Shown: positions 22,873 through 35,990 of the stretch, piece by piece
Position numbering within the stretch: the stretch's first letter is position 1
Layout: every line of letters begins with the position of its first letter
Source: Eucommia ulmoides
Taxonomy: Eukaryota; Streptophyta; Magnoliopsida; Garryales; Eucommiaceae
DNA length: 64,000 bases
NCBI GenBank assembly: GCA_016647705.1
Contig: CM028327.1
Span: forward strand, 11,358,365-11,422,364
Reading direction: 5' to 3'
Position numbers and translations under genes: made by a program
Notes under the pieces: generated by a model
What the model was told of the DNA's origin: nothing
The model's input: only the letters and a program-made list of their open reading frames with translations
The model's database searches: none

Positions 22873-23807
22873 TGTAATACCGTAAAAATTTATATTTTGA
22901 AAATATTATTTTTATATAAGTTTAATATGTTTTGAGTTTATTTTGTATATTATGAAAATTTATGGTATAAATATATATTTGATAATTTTTGAGGAAGTAA
23001 GTATAATTATTGAGTTTAATATGAATTATTTTATAATTGTGGGATGTTAGTGTAATTTTCAAAACAAATCTTGTAAAGTAAGCCATACGCTTATGGCTAA
23101 AAATTAAAGAAAAATAAAGAAGAAAAAGGAAAAAAATATGGCCACAAGTTTATCTCATATATATATGCACACGAGCGCGTACACACACACACATATATGT
23201 ATGTGTGTGTGTGTATTGGAAATAGGGAGAAACAAAAAGGATAGAGGGGACGAGAAAACAAAAGGAAAAAAAAAAAAAAAAAGATAAAGAGAAAACGAAA
23301 AATAGTTAATGGGAAAAATAAAGAAGAAAAAAAAATAGTTTCTTTTATAGATTATTATTAATTTCTGATTTCAGGTAGAATTTTTAACTCTTTTAATATT
23401 TATATTTAATCTATCTCTCTTTATTATGTGATTCATGCTAAAGTTGTTGTTAAATTTTAATGGTTAGCTTTCATCAAATATTTAGAATTATTATATGAAA
23501 ACTATATGGAAAACATATCTATATGTTCATATGTGGATTGATTAAATGCACGTAGTAAAGGGGTTAAAAATTATACTGGGCCCTGACTCACAACCCCACA
23601 ATTTTTATTTCAGGGTTACCGAAAATGGAACTGCTCCAAGAATTACAAATAGATTTAGATTATTTTTTTTTTGTAATATTTGTATAAATCGTTATTGTTG
23701 TAGAATTTCTTAGATTTTTATATAATAAAATATTCGTTATTCAATTTTAATTTTAATTCTCCGAATGGAGAAACCACGTGGTGGCCCTAGAAAATTGGAC
23801 CGTTATA
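22873..23807 (+). repeat. 5' LTR of the non-coding element
   Basis: 935 bases. Contains alternating CA/GT runs (23179-23216) and A-rich tracts, and ends just before the primer site at 23811. Confidence 0.85.
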
Positions 23808-24479
23808 AAGTGGTATTAGAGCACTCTATTGCATGGGCAAGAAGTATTTTATGTGTCAGTAGTACAAACATTAGCCTAGTGATCTTGGAATCGTATGCTG
23901 ACCCTTGATTGAGGCTTTAAAAAAATAAAATTATTATCCTAGGTTAGTATTATACCTCTACCAGTGAAGAAAACAAATTTCTAGTGGCTGATTTGGTTAT
24001 TTTCCCAAGAATTTTAGGGACATTTGCCTCTAAAAGTATTATGCTTCAGGAATTGGACAATTTTATTTTATTTTATATTTTGAATGTTGGTGGAGCAAGG
24101 AAGCTTTAGTGATCATAAAAGCATAAAACTAATCTGGGTGCTAGGCCTTTTTTATTTTGATTTTTTTTTTTAATTTTGTCAAGTAAACCTGGACATAGCT
24201 TAGAGTTGCAAGCACCTTAGATTTAGGTTATGGTATCCATTACTAATAGTAAGTTAATTAAGACTAGGTGAGTGTCGTATTAGTCGTGGATCATAGGATA
24301 AGTTATTGAAATGATCGGTTTAAAAGGTGTTTACTATCTTCTATGTAAATTATCAAATTATATTATTAAATTAAATTAAAATAAAATGTTGATGGAAATA
24401 AACTGTTTTATGATGTTAAATGGATCAAGTATAATTTTAAAGGTGAAAAATAATTTTTATTATCCTGTTATGTCATAGT

Positions 24480-25006
24480 TGTCTTGCCACGAGGGTATAT
24501 CCTGCGAGATGTTGTTGGTCCTCACAGGAGGGTATGTCTTGTAGGACGTTGTGTTGTGACTTGATAAGAGTACAAGTCCTATAGGTAGTTGATATATATT
24601 ATTGTTATTGACGATGATTATTGGTTTGATACGGTGGTTTTTACCACGTGTTGCTGACTATCAATATGGTTGAGTTGAATATGGTATTGATTATTAATAT
24701 GGTGGAGTTGAATATGGTATTGACCATGTAATGTGGTGGAGTTGAATATGAAATTGATTATGAATATGTTGTTAGACCTGTTAGGAAGACAAGTCCTGCA
24801 TGTGATAAAAATATGTTATTGATTTGACAAGAGAAGTTGAATATGAAATTGATTATATATTGTGTTGAGAGCTGGAAGGAGGACAAGTCCTAAAGGTGGT
24901 TGAATATGTTAATGATATGTTGTGTTGAAATCTGTCAGGAGGGTAAATCTTGCAGGTAGTTGATATGATAACTCCCGATCATGAAGTAAAACGATCATAT
25001 GGTTAG
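24480..25006 (+). repeat. Array of short imperfect palindromes in the internal region
   Basis: A phrase of the type AGGAGGACAAGTCCTGCAGG recurs about six times with variation between 24485 and 24960, interleaved with a GTTGAATATGGTATTGA phrase (four copies at 24665-24770). It is followed by the block ACTCCCGATCATGAAGT with AAACGATC (24970-25006). The same arrangement occurs on the minus strand at 40450-40700 in a solo LTR. Confidence 0.65.
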
Positions 25007-25394
25007 TAAGAAAGTATGATATTTTATTGTATAAAAGTGAGTTAATCTGTCGATTTAAATTCTGTTGTTCTATGATATTTGTAGAATTTTGATATTTCCC
25101 AGTGTAGTAATATTTGTTGAAAATGGATTTTGATAAAAAAATACTTGATCCATAAATTGGTTTTGTATTATGAAGACAACATACCGATAAAATATTCAGA
25201 TAGATATTAGTCTACCACTAGCAATAGGTAGGGTTAGAGTGTGGGGTAATTGTTGAGGCTTTTGGGGGATTTTATATAATAGTTTTATATACATTTTACG
25301 TTTATTTTTACTTTGAGCATAAATGATATTTTAGAAGTTCAAGTGAGGGGATTTTATGTAATATATTTATACATGTTACGTGAGTTTTGAACTT

Positions 25395-25500
25395 TTGAGA
25401 TGTATTTATATGATTAGGACATATTTGTGTGTTTTGAGACGTATTTATGTCGTTGAGACATATTTATGTGTTTGAGACGTATTTATGTGTCTTGAGATTA
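25395..25500 (+). repeat. Short tandem repeat, about 20-base unit
   Basis: Five imperfect head-to-tail copies of a TTGAGACGTATTTATGTG-type unit in the internal region of the non-coding LTR element. Confidence 0.7.
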
Positions 25501-26215
25501 TTTAGGTGATGGAAATTAGATCTATTATTTTGATTAACAACAATTATATATTTATTTATTTTCAGAGAATTCATTATTTGAAATTTGGGTCGTGTTGATA
25601 TTTTATGAAAACAATTATGAGATTTAAGAAAAAAAAATGATATTGTGTATATTGGAGATGATAATTTTTTTGTCTCGCGAGCCAGTTCACAAGGAATATG
25701 GACTATGAAATGTTGGTTAAAATGCTGGATGAAATTGATTAATGTTGGTTATGGGATATGACAATGGACTTGAAATATCATGCCAAGTGAAAAATAAATT
25801 ATTGAGGTCGTGGACCTGTTAAAATTGAGATAGATTCAATCCAAGTGAAACTATTGTAATATTTTAAAATATATTAGTTGGTTGTATAAAGATATATATT
25901 TATTGCTATTTTTATTAGAGTTGCACAACGAAAGTATTTAGAAATATAAGATTCTTTCGCAATTAGTTATCTGTGTTAGGAGTTACCGTCCAAAGTGCAC
26001 CATGTTGTGGAATATGGGTTACCGCAAATACGGGAATGGTGATGGGTAGTATGAATTTTTAGGAGTTGTGGATTATTGATGACTTTCGGTTATGGAACCC
26101 TACACAGAGAACAATTGTCCAATAAATCGATTGTAACTAATATGATCGTGCGATTCTGAATTATTATTGTTTTAAACGAAATTTTGAGGACGAAATTTAT
26201 TTAAGGAGAGTAGAT

Positions 26216-27131
26216 TGTAATACTCCAAAAATTTATATTTTAAAAATATTATTCTTATATAAGTTTAATATGTTTTGGGTTTATTTTGTATATTATAAAA
26301 ATTTATGGTATAAATATATATTTGATAATTTTTGGGGAGATAAAGATAATTATTGGGTTTAATATGAATTATTTTATAATTACGGAGTGTTAGTGTAATT
26401 TTCAAAATAAATCTTGTAAAGTAAGTCATACGTTTATGACTAAGAATTCAAGAAAAAAAAAACGGAAAAAAAAAAAGATGACCACAAGTTTATCTCATAT
26501 ATATATGCGCACGCGCTCTCTCTCTCTCTCTCTCATACACACACACACATATGTATTGGAAATGGGGAGAAGAAAAAGGGACGTAGGGGACGATAAAATA
26601 AGAGTAAAAAAAAAATATAAAGACAAAAAGAAAAATACGAAAAAGGAAAAATGAAAGAGAAAAAAAAATAGTTTCTTTTGCGAATTATTATCAATTTCAG
26701 ATTTCAGGTAGAATTTATAACTCTTTGAATATTTATATTTAATCTCTCTCTCTTTTTTATGCGATTCATGCTAAAGTTGTTAAATTTTAATGGTTAGCTT
26801 TCATGAAATATTTAGGATTATTGTGTAAAAATTATGTGAAAAACATGTCTATATGTTTATTTGTAGATTATTTAAATGCACGTGATAAAGGAGTTAAAAT
26901 TTTTACTGAACTCTGGCTTATAACCCCACAATTTTTATATCAGAGTCGATGAAAATGGAACTGCGCTAGGAATTACAAATGGATTTAGATTATTATTATT
27001 TTTTTGTATAAATCGTTATTGTTGTAAAATTTCTCCGATTTTTATATAATAAAATATTCGTTATCTAGTTTTAATTTTGATTGTCCAAAGGGAGAAACCA
27101 CGTAGCAGTCCTGAAAAATCAGGCCGTTACA
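26216..27131 (+). repeat. 3' LTR of the non-coding element
   Basis: 916 bases, starting TGTAATACTCC after a purine-rich tract. Contains a CT run at 26517-26534 followed by an ACACAC run. Confidence 0.85.
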
Positions 27132-28760
27132 AAATGTTTCGAAGATTCCATATTATTGTAAACAATTTAATCATAGATCTTGGGGTATCCAAATATGTTT
27201 CTTCATGATTGTCTTGTTGAGGCACCCCGTCATGAAAACGATGACGTGATGTCACTATTTTTTATTGTTGGTCCAAATATCTATCCAATTAGGGGTGAAT
27301 TGGGTGATTAAAAATATTAACAAATAAATTCAATTTTTCTAACCAATTATTATTTTGTTATTAAGTGGAAACGTGAATTGTTATATGCACAACCAAATAG
27401 ATAAAGGATAGAGAAATTGACACACAGATTTATAGTGGTTCGACAACCTACTCTTGCTTATATCCACTCCCCTAAGATCCTGCAGGGAATTCGCCATATT
27501 TGATCACTTTCTCAGGTAGCAATCGAAGAACCTTTACAACAATTATTTTCCCAAACTTAGGATTAACTTAATTTTTTCTTAGACTTAGAATCATGCCTTT
27601 ACAACTATCATTTTTCCCATGCTCAAGATTAACCTTTATCCTTGATTAGGTAATGTCCCTTTATGCTTAATCAAATACTCTCACTTAGACCAACTACGTT
27701 TAGGTCCAAGTTACAACTCACAAGAAATTCCCAAAAATATTGTTTATTCTCATAGGAACTTTTACCACCTAAATTCAAAACAAACTCAATTAATGACCCA
27801 AATACTAGTGATAGAAATGTGTGAGAAACTAAATCTAAATTTTAACAAATTAAGCACAAATACTTTTATTAATTAAATTTTCAGAAAAAAACATTTTAAA
27901 ACATTTTCAATATATTCAGAAACAAAAACGATTATTGTATCACAAATATGACAAGCTACAAACTTTAGATATGAATTACGTAAAGCACAATAATTTTGGG
28001 TACGCAAGTAAGAACGATCTCACCGAGATTTTCTCAAAAAAGATGTAAGCAAAATCAAACACGGTTTTCGCAATGATGGCCAATTCTTAGTTCAAGAATA
28101 TTTCAAAAACTTTTCTTTCAAAAATATTTCAGAAAAATATAAATCTGCTCTTTTAGAAATTTGAAATCTTTTGTATTCTTGATGATTTGAAATTAAAAAT
28201 CCACAAGTCTATATATAGGAATTTTAAAAAATGCCTTTAATGATTATATTTCATAAGTTATTCTAAAAAATAGTATATATAGACCCCATATGTAAGATAG
28301 ACTTAAAACAACTAGTTTGACCAAGAATTACACTTTCAAAAATCTCAGTATAGTCTCAAAATATTTTGATTTAAAAGCGAAAAGGATAGAAGGAAGTTTT
28401 CTCGGTATAAATCTGAAAATCAAAGAATATGTGGACTAAATAATAAGCTCTTTAAAATATATGATATATCTTTCAAAAACAGTTCAAGCCCCATTAAAAA
28501 TATGATATTCTAACGTTCAAAAGCTTAAACAATGGTAGAATATCTTTAAAAAACGTTTTGGTCAAAGCTAAAAGATGAACAAGTCGGTCGACCGGATTAT
28601 AGATCAGTCGACCGATTAGGCTCCAACGTCTATATTTCTAGTCGTTGCAACACACATCAGTCGATTGGTCAGTCGATCGAATAAGACCCTGAATCAACAA
28701 TTCAACCCTTCAGTCAACTGAATAGCCTAAAACTTAGACTTTGAATCAACCTTTCAACCC

Positions 28761-29774
28761 TAGGGATTGAAATTAAAACCGAACTAATAGGTAACTGAAC
28801 GACATCGAACCAATGGGTAACCAAATGAAACTGAACAGAGCAGTTCAATTTTGAAATCGTCTAAATGGTTTTGGTCGTGATTTTGATTTTAAATTTGGTA
28901 ACCAAAGCGATTTTTTGTTTTGGGATAGTAACTGCGTAATCGAACCGCTAACCGAACGTGTAACCGATATATATATATATACACACACATTATTTTTTAT
29001 TTATTTACAATTTAATTTCTAGTTTATAGAAATGTTTTGTATTGATTTATACTTTAACCCCCTAGTATATATATTTACTTATAGGGTCGGCTAGGGTTTA
29101 ATTCACTTTATTTGTTTGGCCGTTGATCAATTGCTCTTGCCTCTTGCTCTGTTATCATCTTTTCTCATCTCTCGACTCTCTCTCAATCTTAGGATTTCAG
29201 ACTCCATTATCTCATTTCCTCCATTCTGTCTCTCACTTACTCACCACAAGATCCATTAGCGTCGGGACATCATCTTTTATTTCATCTATTTGTTGAGACT
29301 CATCTTCATCAACGCATTGTTCATTTGCTCCTCTTATCTTATCTCTTGACTCTCAGCTCTCCGTTCTCTCTTTATTGCTTCCTCACTACTAGATCCAAAC
29401 CTCACCACCAAGCAACCACTAGATCGAGTCTTGTCTTCGTCAACGTCAAGAGATCCATCCCAAATTAGTTGCTCATTTTCTTTGTTGTCTCTCTCATCTC
29501 TCGACTCATCATCAAATCCAGACCTCATCAGCATCGAGAACTCAAGATCCATCCCAAATCAAATACAAGTATTTATTTTACAATTCATTTTACAGCTTCG
29601 ATTTTCCAGTTTATTTTACAGTAATAATACAATGTGAATTAATTTCTACTTCATTTATTTTGCAGGTGTTTTTTTACAGTTCATTTTCAGTTAATTTGGT
29701 TTTCTAGCTTCGATTTTCTAGTTTATTTTACAGTAATAATACAAAGTGAATTAATTTCCAATTTATTTGTTTTT
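28761..29774. other. hAT 5' non-coding region
   Basis: About 1 kb of subterminal and leader sequence with CT-rich low complexity (29150-29550). A tandem repeat starts at about 29570. No exon was recognised; apparent open frames here are low-complexity serine-rich stretches. Confidence 0.55.
29570..29774 (+). repeat. hAT leader tandem repeat, left part
   Basis: Unit of about 110 bases with phrases TTTATTTTACAGTAATAATA and GTGAATTAATTTC, in two copies here. Further copies continue beyond the LINE at about 36005-36270, so the LINE inserted into this array. Confidence 0.7.
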
Positions 29775-29839
29775 TAGAAAAATAAAAAATTTATTACGTG
29801 GAACAAGCATTACAGTCGAATGTGTGGAATTCCTAACTC

Positions 29840-32800
29840 ATCCTTATATAGGCAACGCCTAACAGTGATGGGCAGGGAGATCTCACTATAAAAAACAGTA
29901 CTATGAGGACAAACAATATTAGCAAGAGAGTCTGCAACAAAGTTGCTTTCTCGGTATACATGAGTAAGAGAAATCTAAAATGACGACAACCAGAATTGAA
30001 TAGTAAGCCACTTGGAACGTAAAACCCAATCCGGACAAGGATTTCGAATGGCAAGAATAATGCTTCTGTTACCATTTTCTATAGCCAAGGGAAGGTATCC
30101 ATGAGTATGTGTAATTTGAATTCCATAAAAGAGGGCCTGCATCTCTGTTTGGAAACTAGAAGTGCAAGCTAGAGGGTGATGAAAGGCTCAGCAAAAATGA
30201 CCGTACTGATTTTTTATAATACCACCACAACTTGCCCGACCTGTACCCTGTTTGAAAGCGCCATCGACATTGAGTTTGTAAGTACCAGCTGGAGTAGGAA
30301 GCCATTGACATCGAACTGGATGTCGTAGATGTCTTCTGATATTAGCACACCCAAGCAACTCCAGCGTGTTGGAAGCAAATATAGAATTATTGGACTGGGG
30401 AATGATAATGTGGCTAATCTCCCCAACCCAACGTTGAACCATAATAATAATGGCGTCACTTGCCATTTTCTTATCTTCATAAACCACTACATTATGACTC
30501 AACCATATTTCCCATACAATCAGAACCAGGATGAGAGAGCCCAGCTGGTGGAAAGACGACGTGCCCTTTAGACCTGACCACCAAAGATAAAATCTGTGAA
30601 ACAGGGGTTGAGAAAGAAATGGAATGAGAAAAAGCCGGGAGAAACGATGTCATACCTTGGAAGCCACATCCCCAGTAATAAATAAATGATGAAAGTCCTC
30701 ATCTTTTCTGTTAGCATAATAGTGACAAGCAGAAACTACGCAAATACCCATTGTTCTGATAATATAGTCCACTGGAACTCTCCCATAAAACAACTGCCGG
30801 ATGAAAATTTTAATTTTTAACGGAATTTTAAGCTTCCAAATTAACGAGAAATGACGACGATCCTGTGTCTCTCCCTGCAGACCCTCCCAAGCTGATTTAA
30901 TGGAGAAATTTTCATCTCTACTTGGAAGCCAAATAAATCGATCGTTCTGTCCATTTAAAATAGGCTCGATCCCGTCCAAAAAATCCACCTCCTGGTCCAT
31001 TAAATCTGTTTGCCTCCAAGAATTTGTTGCCATTTATTCGTGAACAGTCAACATCAGAAACTCTCCATAAACAATATCTGAAAGGACACCATATCCCTAA
31101 TCATCGTACCAGTAACTAATATGTCTGCCATCCCCCACTTCCCATCTAGATAATTCATGTTGCGCAAACTTCATGGATGTCTTTCCACAATCTAGACTCA
31201 TTATTGCAATGCTTCCACAATGAAATAAGAAGGTTTTTGGTATACCTACTATGCATGAAATCAGACCATAGAGACTTTCCATGAACTAATCTCCAAATTT
31301 TCTTGAGAGAGGAAGCGTTCTTCACATCACGTAGGGTGCGCAAGTCAAGACCTCCATCTCTATTCCTTTTGCAAACTGTTTTCCATGCTATCCAATGACG
31401 CCTCTTATTTGTATCTGAAGAGTCCCAAAAGAACCGTGACATCATGGTTTTGATCCTATTCAAAACAGAAAGCGGGACGGAAGAAGCTGCTATGAGATGC
31501 ATAGGCATAGAAGTTATCACATGTTTCAAAAGAATAAGTCGACCTTCTTCGGATAGAAGTTTAGACCTCCAACCTTCCAAGCTCTTGGCTATCTTATCAT
31601 CTAGAGGGTCAAAAGTCGTGGCTTTTAGATGACCATAAGAAATAGGAACCCCCAAGTAGGTAAGAGGAAAAGTGCCACGTTGGAACGAAGTAGCCTGTTG
31701 AATCATGGCAATTCTACTTGGTGAACAATTCCTATGCACGTAAAAAATACTCTTCGAGAGGCTGATCAATTGGCCTGATACTGACTGATAATCATTAAGA
31801 ACTGACATTAGATTTCGAATGCTCGACACACTTCCATTACAAAATAATAGCGTGTCATCCACAAAGAGAAGATGGGAAATGATTGGGTAACCATGTCTAC
31901 TAATATACAGGCAGATAAGATTATTATTCACCGCTTTCAAAATTGAACGACTAAGCACCTCTTCAGCAAGAATAAAGAGGAGAGGAGAAATAGGGTCCCC
32001 TTGCCTTAAACCCCGAGAGCTTTTGAAAAGCCCCTTCTAGACTCCCTAGAACATCACTGAAAATTTAACATTCAAAATACATTCCGAGATAACTCTTATG
32101 AAAGCTTCACAAAACCCAAATTTTGTCAACACCGCAATCAAGAATGACCAATCCAGTCTATCGTAGGCTTTCATCATATCCAGCTTAAACATAACATTTC
32201 TACCTCAATTTTTTTTACCCAAGTCTCTCGTGAGTTCTTGGGCCAGACCCACCGCTTCCAAAATAGATCTATCCTTGACAAAATCGTGTTGATGAGGAGA
32301 AATAAGCCACAGCAAAAGAGTGGCCAAACGATTCGCCAAAGCTTTCGAAAAAATCTTGTAAATCACATTACACAAGTTTGTTGGACGAAAATCATTTAAG
32401 GATGATGGAATCATTTTTTTAGGAATAAGCACAAGTAATGTACTCGTATAAGTATCAGAAAGGTGATCACCTTATAGGAAACGATTAGCAGTAGCCCATA
32501 CATTCTGCTTTACAATATCCCAAGAAATTTGAAAGAAAGACAAGGAAAACAAATCAATATCTAGAGCACTATCAATGCCAATAGACCAAACCACTTCCTT
32601 GATTTCTTCCATGGAAAATGGAGATAGGAGAGCATCATTCACATCATTATCTACCAAAGTAGGGATGACGTCCAATAAGCTAATGTTCATATTAATGGGA
32701 CCAACTTGATAAATATCCTTATAAAAATCAATAGTTGCTGTGTGAAAGATACTTGGGTCGGCCAAAGAATTCCCTGAAACATCTGTGATGCCCATTAGGT

Positions 32801-33944
32801 TGAGAGGTTTGTTTCGATTTTTAACCGAAGCATGAAAGTTTTTATCTTACTATCCCCCTCCTTTAACCACTTCTCTTTAGATTTTTGCTTCCAGTAAATC
32901 TCCTCATTTCTCAAACACTTATCTAATTCACTATTAGTCAGTTTTAGGTCATTAGCGACATCTTCATTCCATTGGTGCTGAAGGCTAGCATTGAGAGCCT
33001 CAATTCGATCCCTCCACGTTCCCAAGCCCGTGAAAATATTTTTGCAAAAGTGCTCCGGTTCCACTCCTTCAGGGTTGTTCTCGTATTTTTTAAATTATGG
33101 CTAAGTCTCACTAAATCGTTAATGTGAGTAAAAGACCAAGCAACTTTAACCACCGTCAGAAAATTCTCATGATGCATCCACATCCATTGAAATGATGTAA
33201 ACGATAACCCTGATAAGTCGTGATAGAAGATAAAAATAACAAGGGGCAATGATCCGAGACATCCCTAGTTAAATGAGTAAGCCTGTCATTATACACTGTG
33301 CAAAAATCCTATGAACAAGGACTTTGCCTAACAACGAGTATTGTCGAGCTAAGCCTGACCTATTATTGCAAAAAGTATAAAGTAAGCCCGAAAAAGCTGA
33401 TTCCATGAGACCCACCTGTTGAATACAATTTTCAAAATCTTTCATACCTCTGTGAGATGGGGCGATCCGTCCCAATTTTTCTTTTATTCACCTAATTATG
33501 TTGAAATCTCCTCCCCAAACCACCAGTAAAGAATTAGTAGCCATGAGGGCTAATAAAGAAGACCAAAGTTCTCAACGTTCAATGATGAAACAACTCGCAT
33601 AAACTGTCACCACCAAAATCTCCACATTCAACCACGAAATTATAGAAGCAATAAATTGCTTATGTTTTTTAATAATATTAACTTTAAACACACTCTTCCA
33701 TAATAACCAAATTTTCCCCTTCATCTTGATTAGAAATTCCATTTTCAAATCTAATCACCTTATTAATTCTTCTCATGTTGCTATCCTCAATCCAATGATC
33801 AATCAAGCCCACAATACAAACTCTGTTTTGATTAACTATATTCTTTAAAGAAGAGAGGGTTTTCAGATTACCTATCCCCCTGCAATTCCAAAAAAACATA
33901 GAGTCCGTCATAAAAAGATTATTGTTTTTGTCACTGAGAACCAC
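29840..33944 (-). pseudogene. LINE ORF2 (endonuclease, reverse transcriptase, RNase H)
   Basis: Read on the minus strand. Endonuclease start WNCRGIGN (near 33895), then VWGGDFN (near 33515) and an FCNNRSGLARQYSLL phrase (near 33350). Reverse transcriptase begins with IPKKMIPSSLNDFRPTNLCN (near 32420) and has the catalytic FVDDTLLFC (near 31870, the plant L1 F-A/V-DD box). It continues with YLGVPIS and the maturase-like thumb to about 31155. The zf-RVT region lies at 30650-31030. RNase H has KLNVDGAFK (near 30260) and HVYRESNFVADSL (near 29945). At least four frame changes separate these pieces. The product would nick target DNA and copy the LINE RNA. Confidence 0.8.
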
Positions 33945-35750
33945 TGTTCTGAGGAAATTCCCTTACAACTGCGGTTTTGTTTGGGCGACATTTTCTTCTC
34001 GTAACTAAGGTAAATTCCCCTTCTTCTAACGCATTGGAATCAAAAATATATCCTCTTGGTAAAGGGACTTGTTCTTTCACTAAATCCCCCTCTGAGTTTG
34101 TCTCAGACAAAGCAATCTGCAAATGAGTAGGTTGAATATTCTCATCATTCACTACATAGACTTCGCTAATGTCCTCCCCTGCTGTGTTATTCTCGGCTCT
34201 CATTTTTTGAATAGAAGCTTCTATCTCAGTAGTTACTTTCAGAAACAGAGTATCTACTTCCTGTAAAAGTTGCTTCTTATCTTCTTTTGTCGCCTCGTGA
34301 ACTACTTTGTCCTGGACAACAGTTGAGATCACTCCTACTCTTGCTCTTGTAATCCTGTCTCCTCTTCTGTACAATCACTTTTATCAAGCTCTTCTTCACT
34401 TTCCTTAGCAACTTTTGAAACTTCTCTAGTCATGCGCATACTTTGTTGAAATGCCATCTTTTTAGCTGCCTTCTTTTTTCTCCTTGTCGCAGATTTAGAC
34501 AAGCTCATTTTGCCTGATAAAACCTATTTTTCTTTATCAACTGCCGTTAGCATATTTGTCTGAGGGGTGACAGTCCGTCTTCTGCAAATAACATATGTAT
34601 GACCCTGAACATTACAATAAGAGCAAAAAGCTGGAAGTCAATCGTATATAATTTCTTGATAAAAACCCTCATGCTTCCCAATTCAGATATTACATGAGAG
34701 AGGTTTTGCAAGGTCAATCTCCACACACACTCTTGCAGTATTCAATCTAGTGAGCGTTAAAGTTGTAGAATCAATGGCGAGAACCGGGCCCACAGCACTT
34801 GCAATGGTTCGTAGAAGGCCATCTTTATCAACTGCCGTTAGCATATTTGTCTGAGGGGTGACAGTCCGTCTTCTGCAAATAACATATGCATGACCCTGAA
34901 CATTACAATAAGAGCAAAAAGCTGGAAGTCAATCATATATAATTTCTTAATAAAAACCCTCATGCTTCCCAATTCAGATCTTACATGAGAGAGGTTTTGC
35001 AAGGTCAATCTCCACACACACTCTTGCAGTATTCAATCTAGTGAGCGTTAAAGTTGTAGAATCAATGGCGAGAACCGGGCCCACAGCACTTGCAATGGTT
35101 CGTAGAAGGCTTGGAACAAAATAATTGACCGACAATTTAGGAAATTGAATCCAAACCGGTGCCATCGATGCATCCTATCAATTGTTGAACGTCTTATTCC
35201 ATCTATAAATTCTGCAGAAAAAACCTTTCATGGACGTCATTTCTCTAGTCAAAGCTTTCAATATATCGTTCTGTTGTTGAAAACGAATTAATAAAGACCT
35301 GGAATAAATGAGACCCATAGAAAAATTTCCTTCTAAACCCCACGTATTCTTGATTGCAACTTGAATGTCTTCTAACGATGGCCGTGCCGCCTGAAATTTG
35401 ATAATCACCGCTTTCTCAAAAACTGCCTTTGATTGAGAAATTGTAGAAAGAGAGACAGAGACAACCGAGTTTCCATCATTCGCGTATGTACGTGCTTGAA
35501 CATCAATATCCGGCAAGGAAGATGACGATAACATGGATATAGTGTAGGAACGAACAAAACTTGGATTAGATGTTGGTCGTTTCTCAATGGAAACCCATGA
35601 AAAAGAGGGATCTCCCATGGTGTGAAATGTGAGAAAATTACACTGCTTGCATGGGGACGTGTGCTGCAATCTGCAAAGTAAGCGATGAACCAAAACCACC
35701 CACTGAAAAATAGAAAACTCCAACCGACGAACACACCCACTTTCTTCCAT
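33931..35750 (-). pseudogene. LINE ORF1 (nucleic-acid-binding protein)
   Basis: On the minus strand the frame from 35750 gives a basic protein with a DUF4283-like segment (LTREMTSMKGFFCRIYRW near 35200). It is followed in another frame by APVWIQFPKLSVNYF and ARVCVEIDLAKPL (35165-34974), the conserved second half of that domain. A Q/E-rich tail lies at 34374-33931. The join at about 35170 needs a frame change. A 291-base tandem duplication (34531-35112) repeats the second half of the domain. The family is known to chaperone LINE RNA; here it is non-functional. Confidence 0.75.
34531..35112. repeat. 291-base tandem duplication inside LINE ORF1
   Basis: Copy 1 (34531-34821) and copy 2 (34822-35112) both start TCTTTATCAACTGCCGTTAG (or an equivalent) and end GTAGAAGGC. 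By eye only about four to five positions differ, so this duplication is much younger than the LINE copy itself appears to be. Confidence 0.85.
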
Positions 35751-35990
35751 GGAAATGTCAAACTAATTGCCAACCGGAAACGAAAACGGAAACATCTCCA
35801 GCAAATGTCAACCGGACGGCTGTCGACGGCGAACTGCAAACGCTAAACCGTTTAGGCAGCAAACAGAAGCAATTGATTAGGTTTCTCTCTCTAGACATCA
35901 TCCATTTCCTTCGACGACTTACTCATACAATCCAGGCAGCAAACATTGTACCGATAGCGAGCCGGCCAGGCAACAAACGACTGCTATGGT

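Larger units (their letters stand above)
22873..27131 (+). mobile_element. Non-coding LTR retrotransposon (gypsy type, LARD-like)
   Basis: 5' LTR 22873-23807 (starts TGTAATACCG, ends CCGTTATA), primer site TGGTATTAGAGC at 23811-23822, internal region of 2.4 kb, then the gypsy-typical run-in GAGGACGAAATTTATTTAAG with a purine tract before the 3' LTR 26216-27131 (ends CCGTTACA). A perfect 5-base target duplication AAATG flanks it (22868-22872 and 27132-27136). By eye the LTRs differ at about 8 percent of positions in their first 230 bases. The internal region encodes nothing recognisable; much of it resembles a Tekay-type LTR (see findings). It would have needed proteins of another element. Confidence 0.85.
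29775..35990 (-). mobile_element. L1-type LINE with RNase H domain
   Basis: A 6.2 kb minus-strand element inside the hAT. From its 5' side (about 35990) come a leader, ORF1 with a DUF4283-like domain, ORF2 with endonuclease, reverse transcriptase and zf-RVT, then an archaeal-type RNase H near the 3' end (about 29.84-30.30 kb), the layout of plant L1 elements. The left boundary is marked by an A/T-rich junction at about 29775; no clear poly-A tail or target duplication could be fixed. Both reading frames carry several frameshifts and stops, so it is dead, but it is nearly full length. Confidence 0.85.

Noticed and set aside
29334-29637. Serine-rich open frames upstream of the LINE
   Set aside because: CT-rich low complexity in the hAT leader; no start context or splice sites linking to the transposase.
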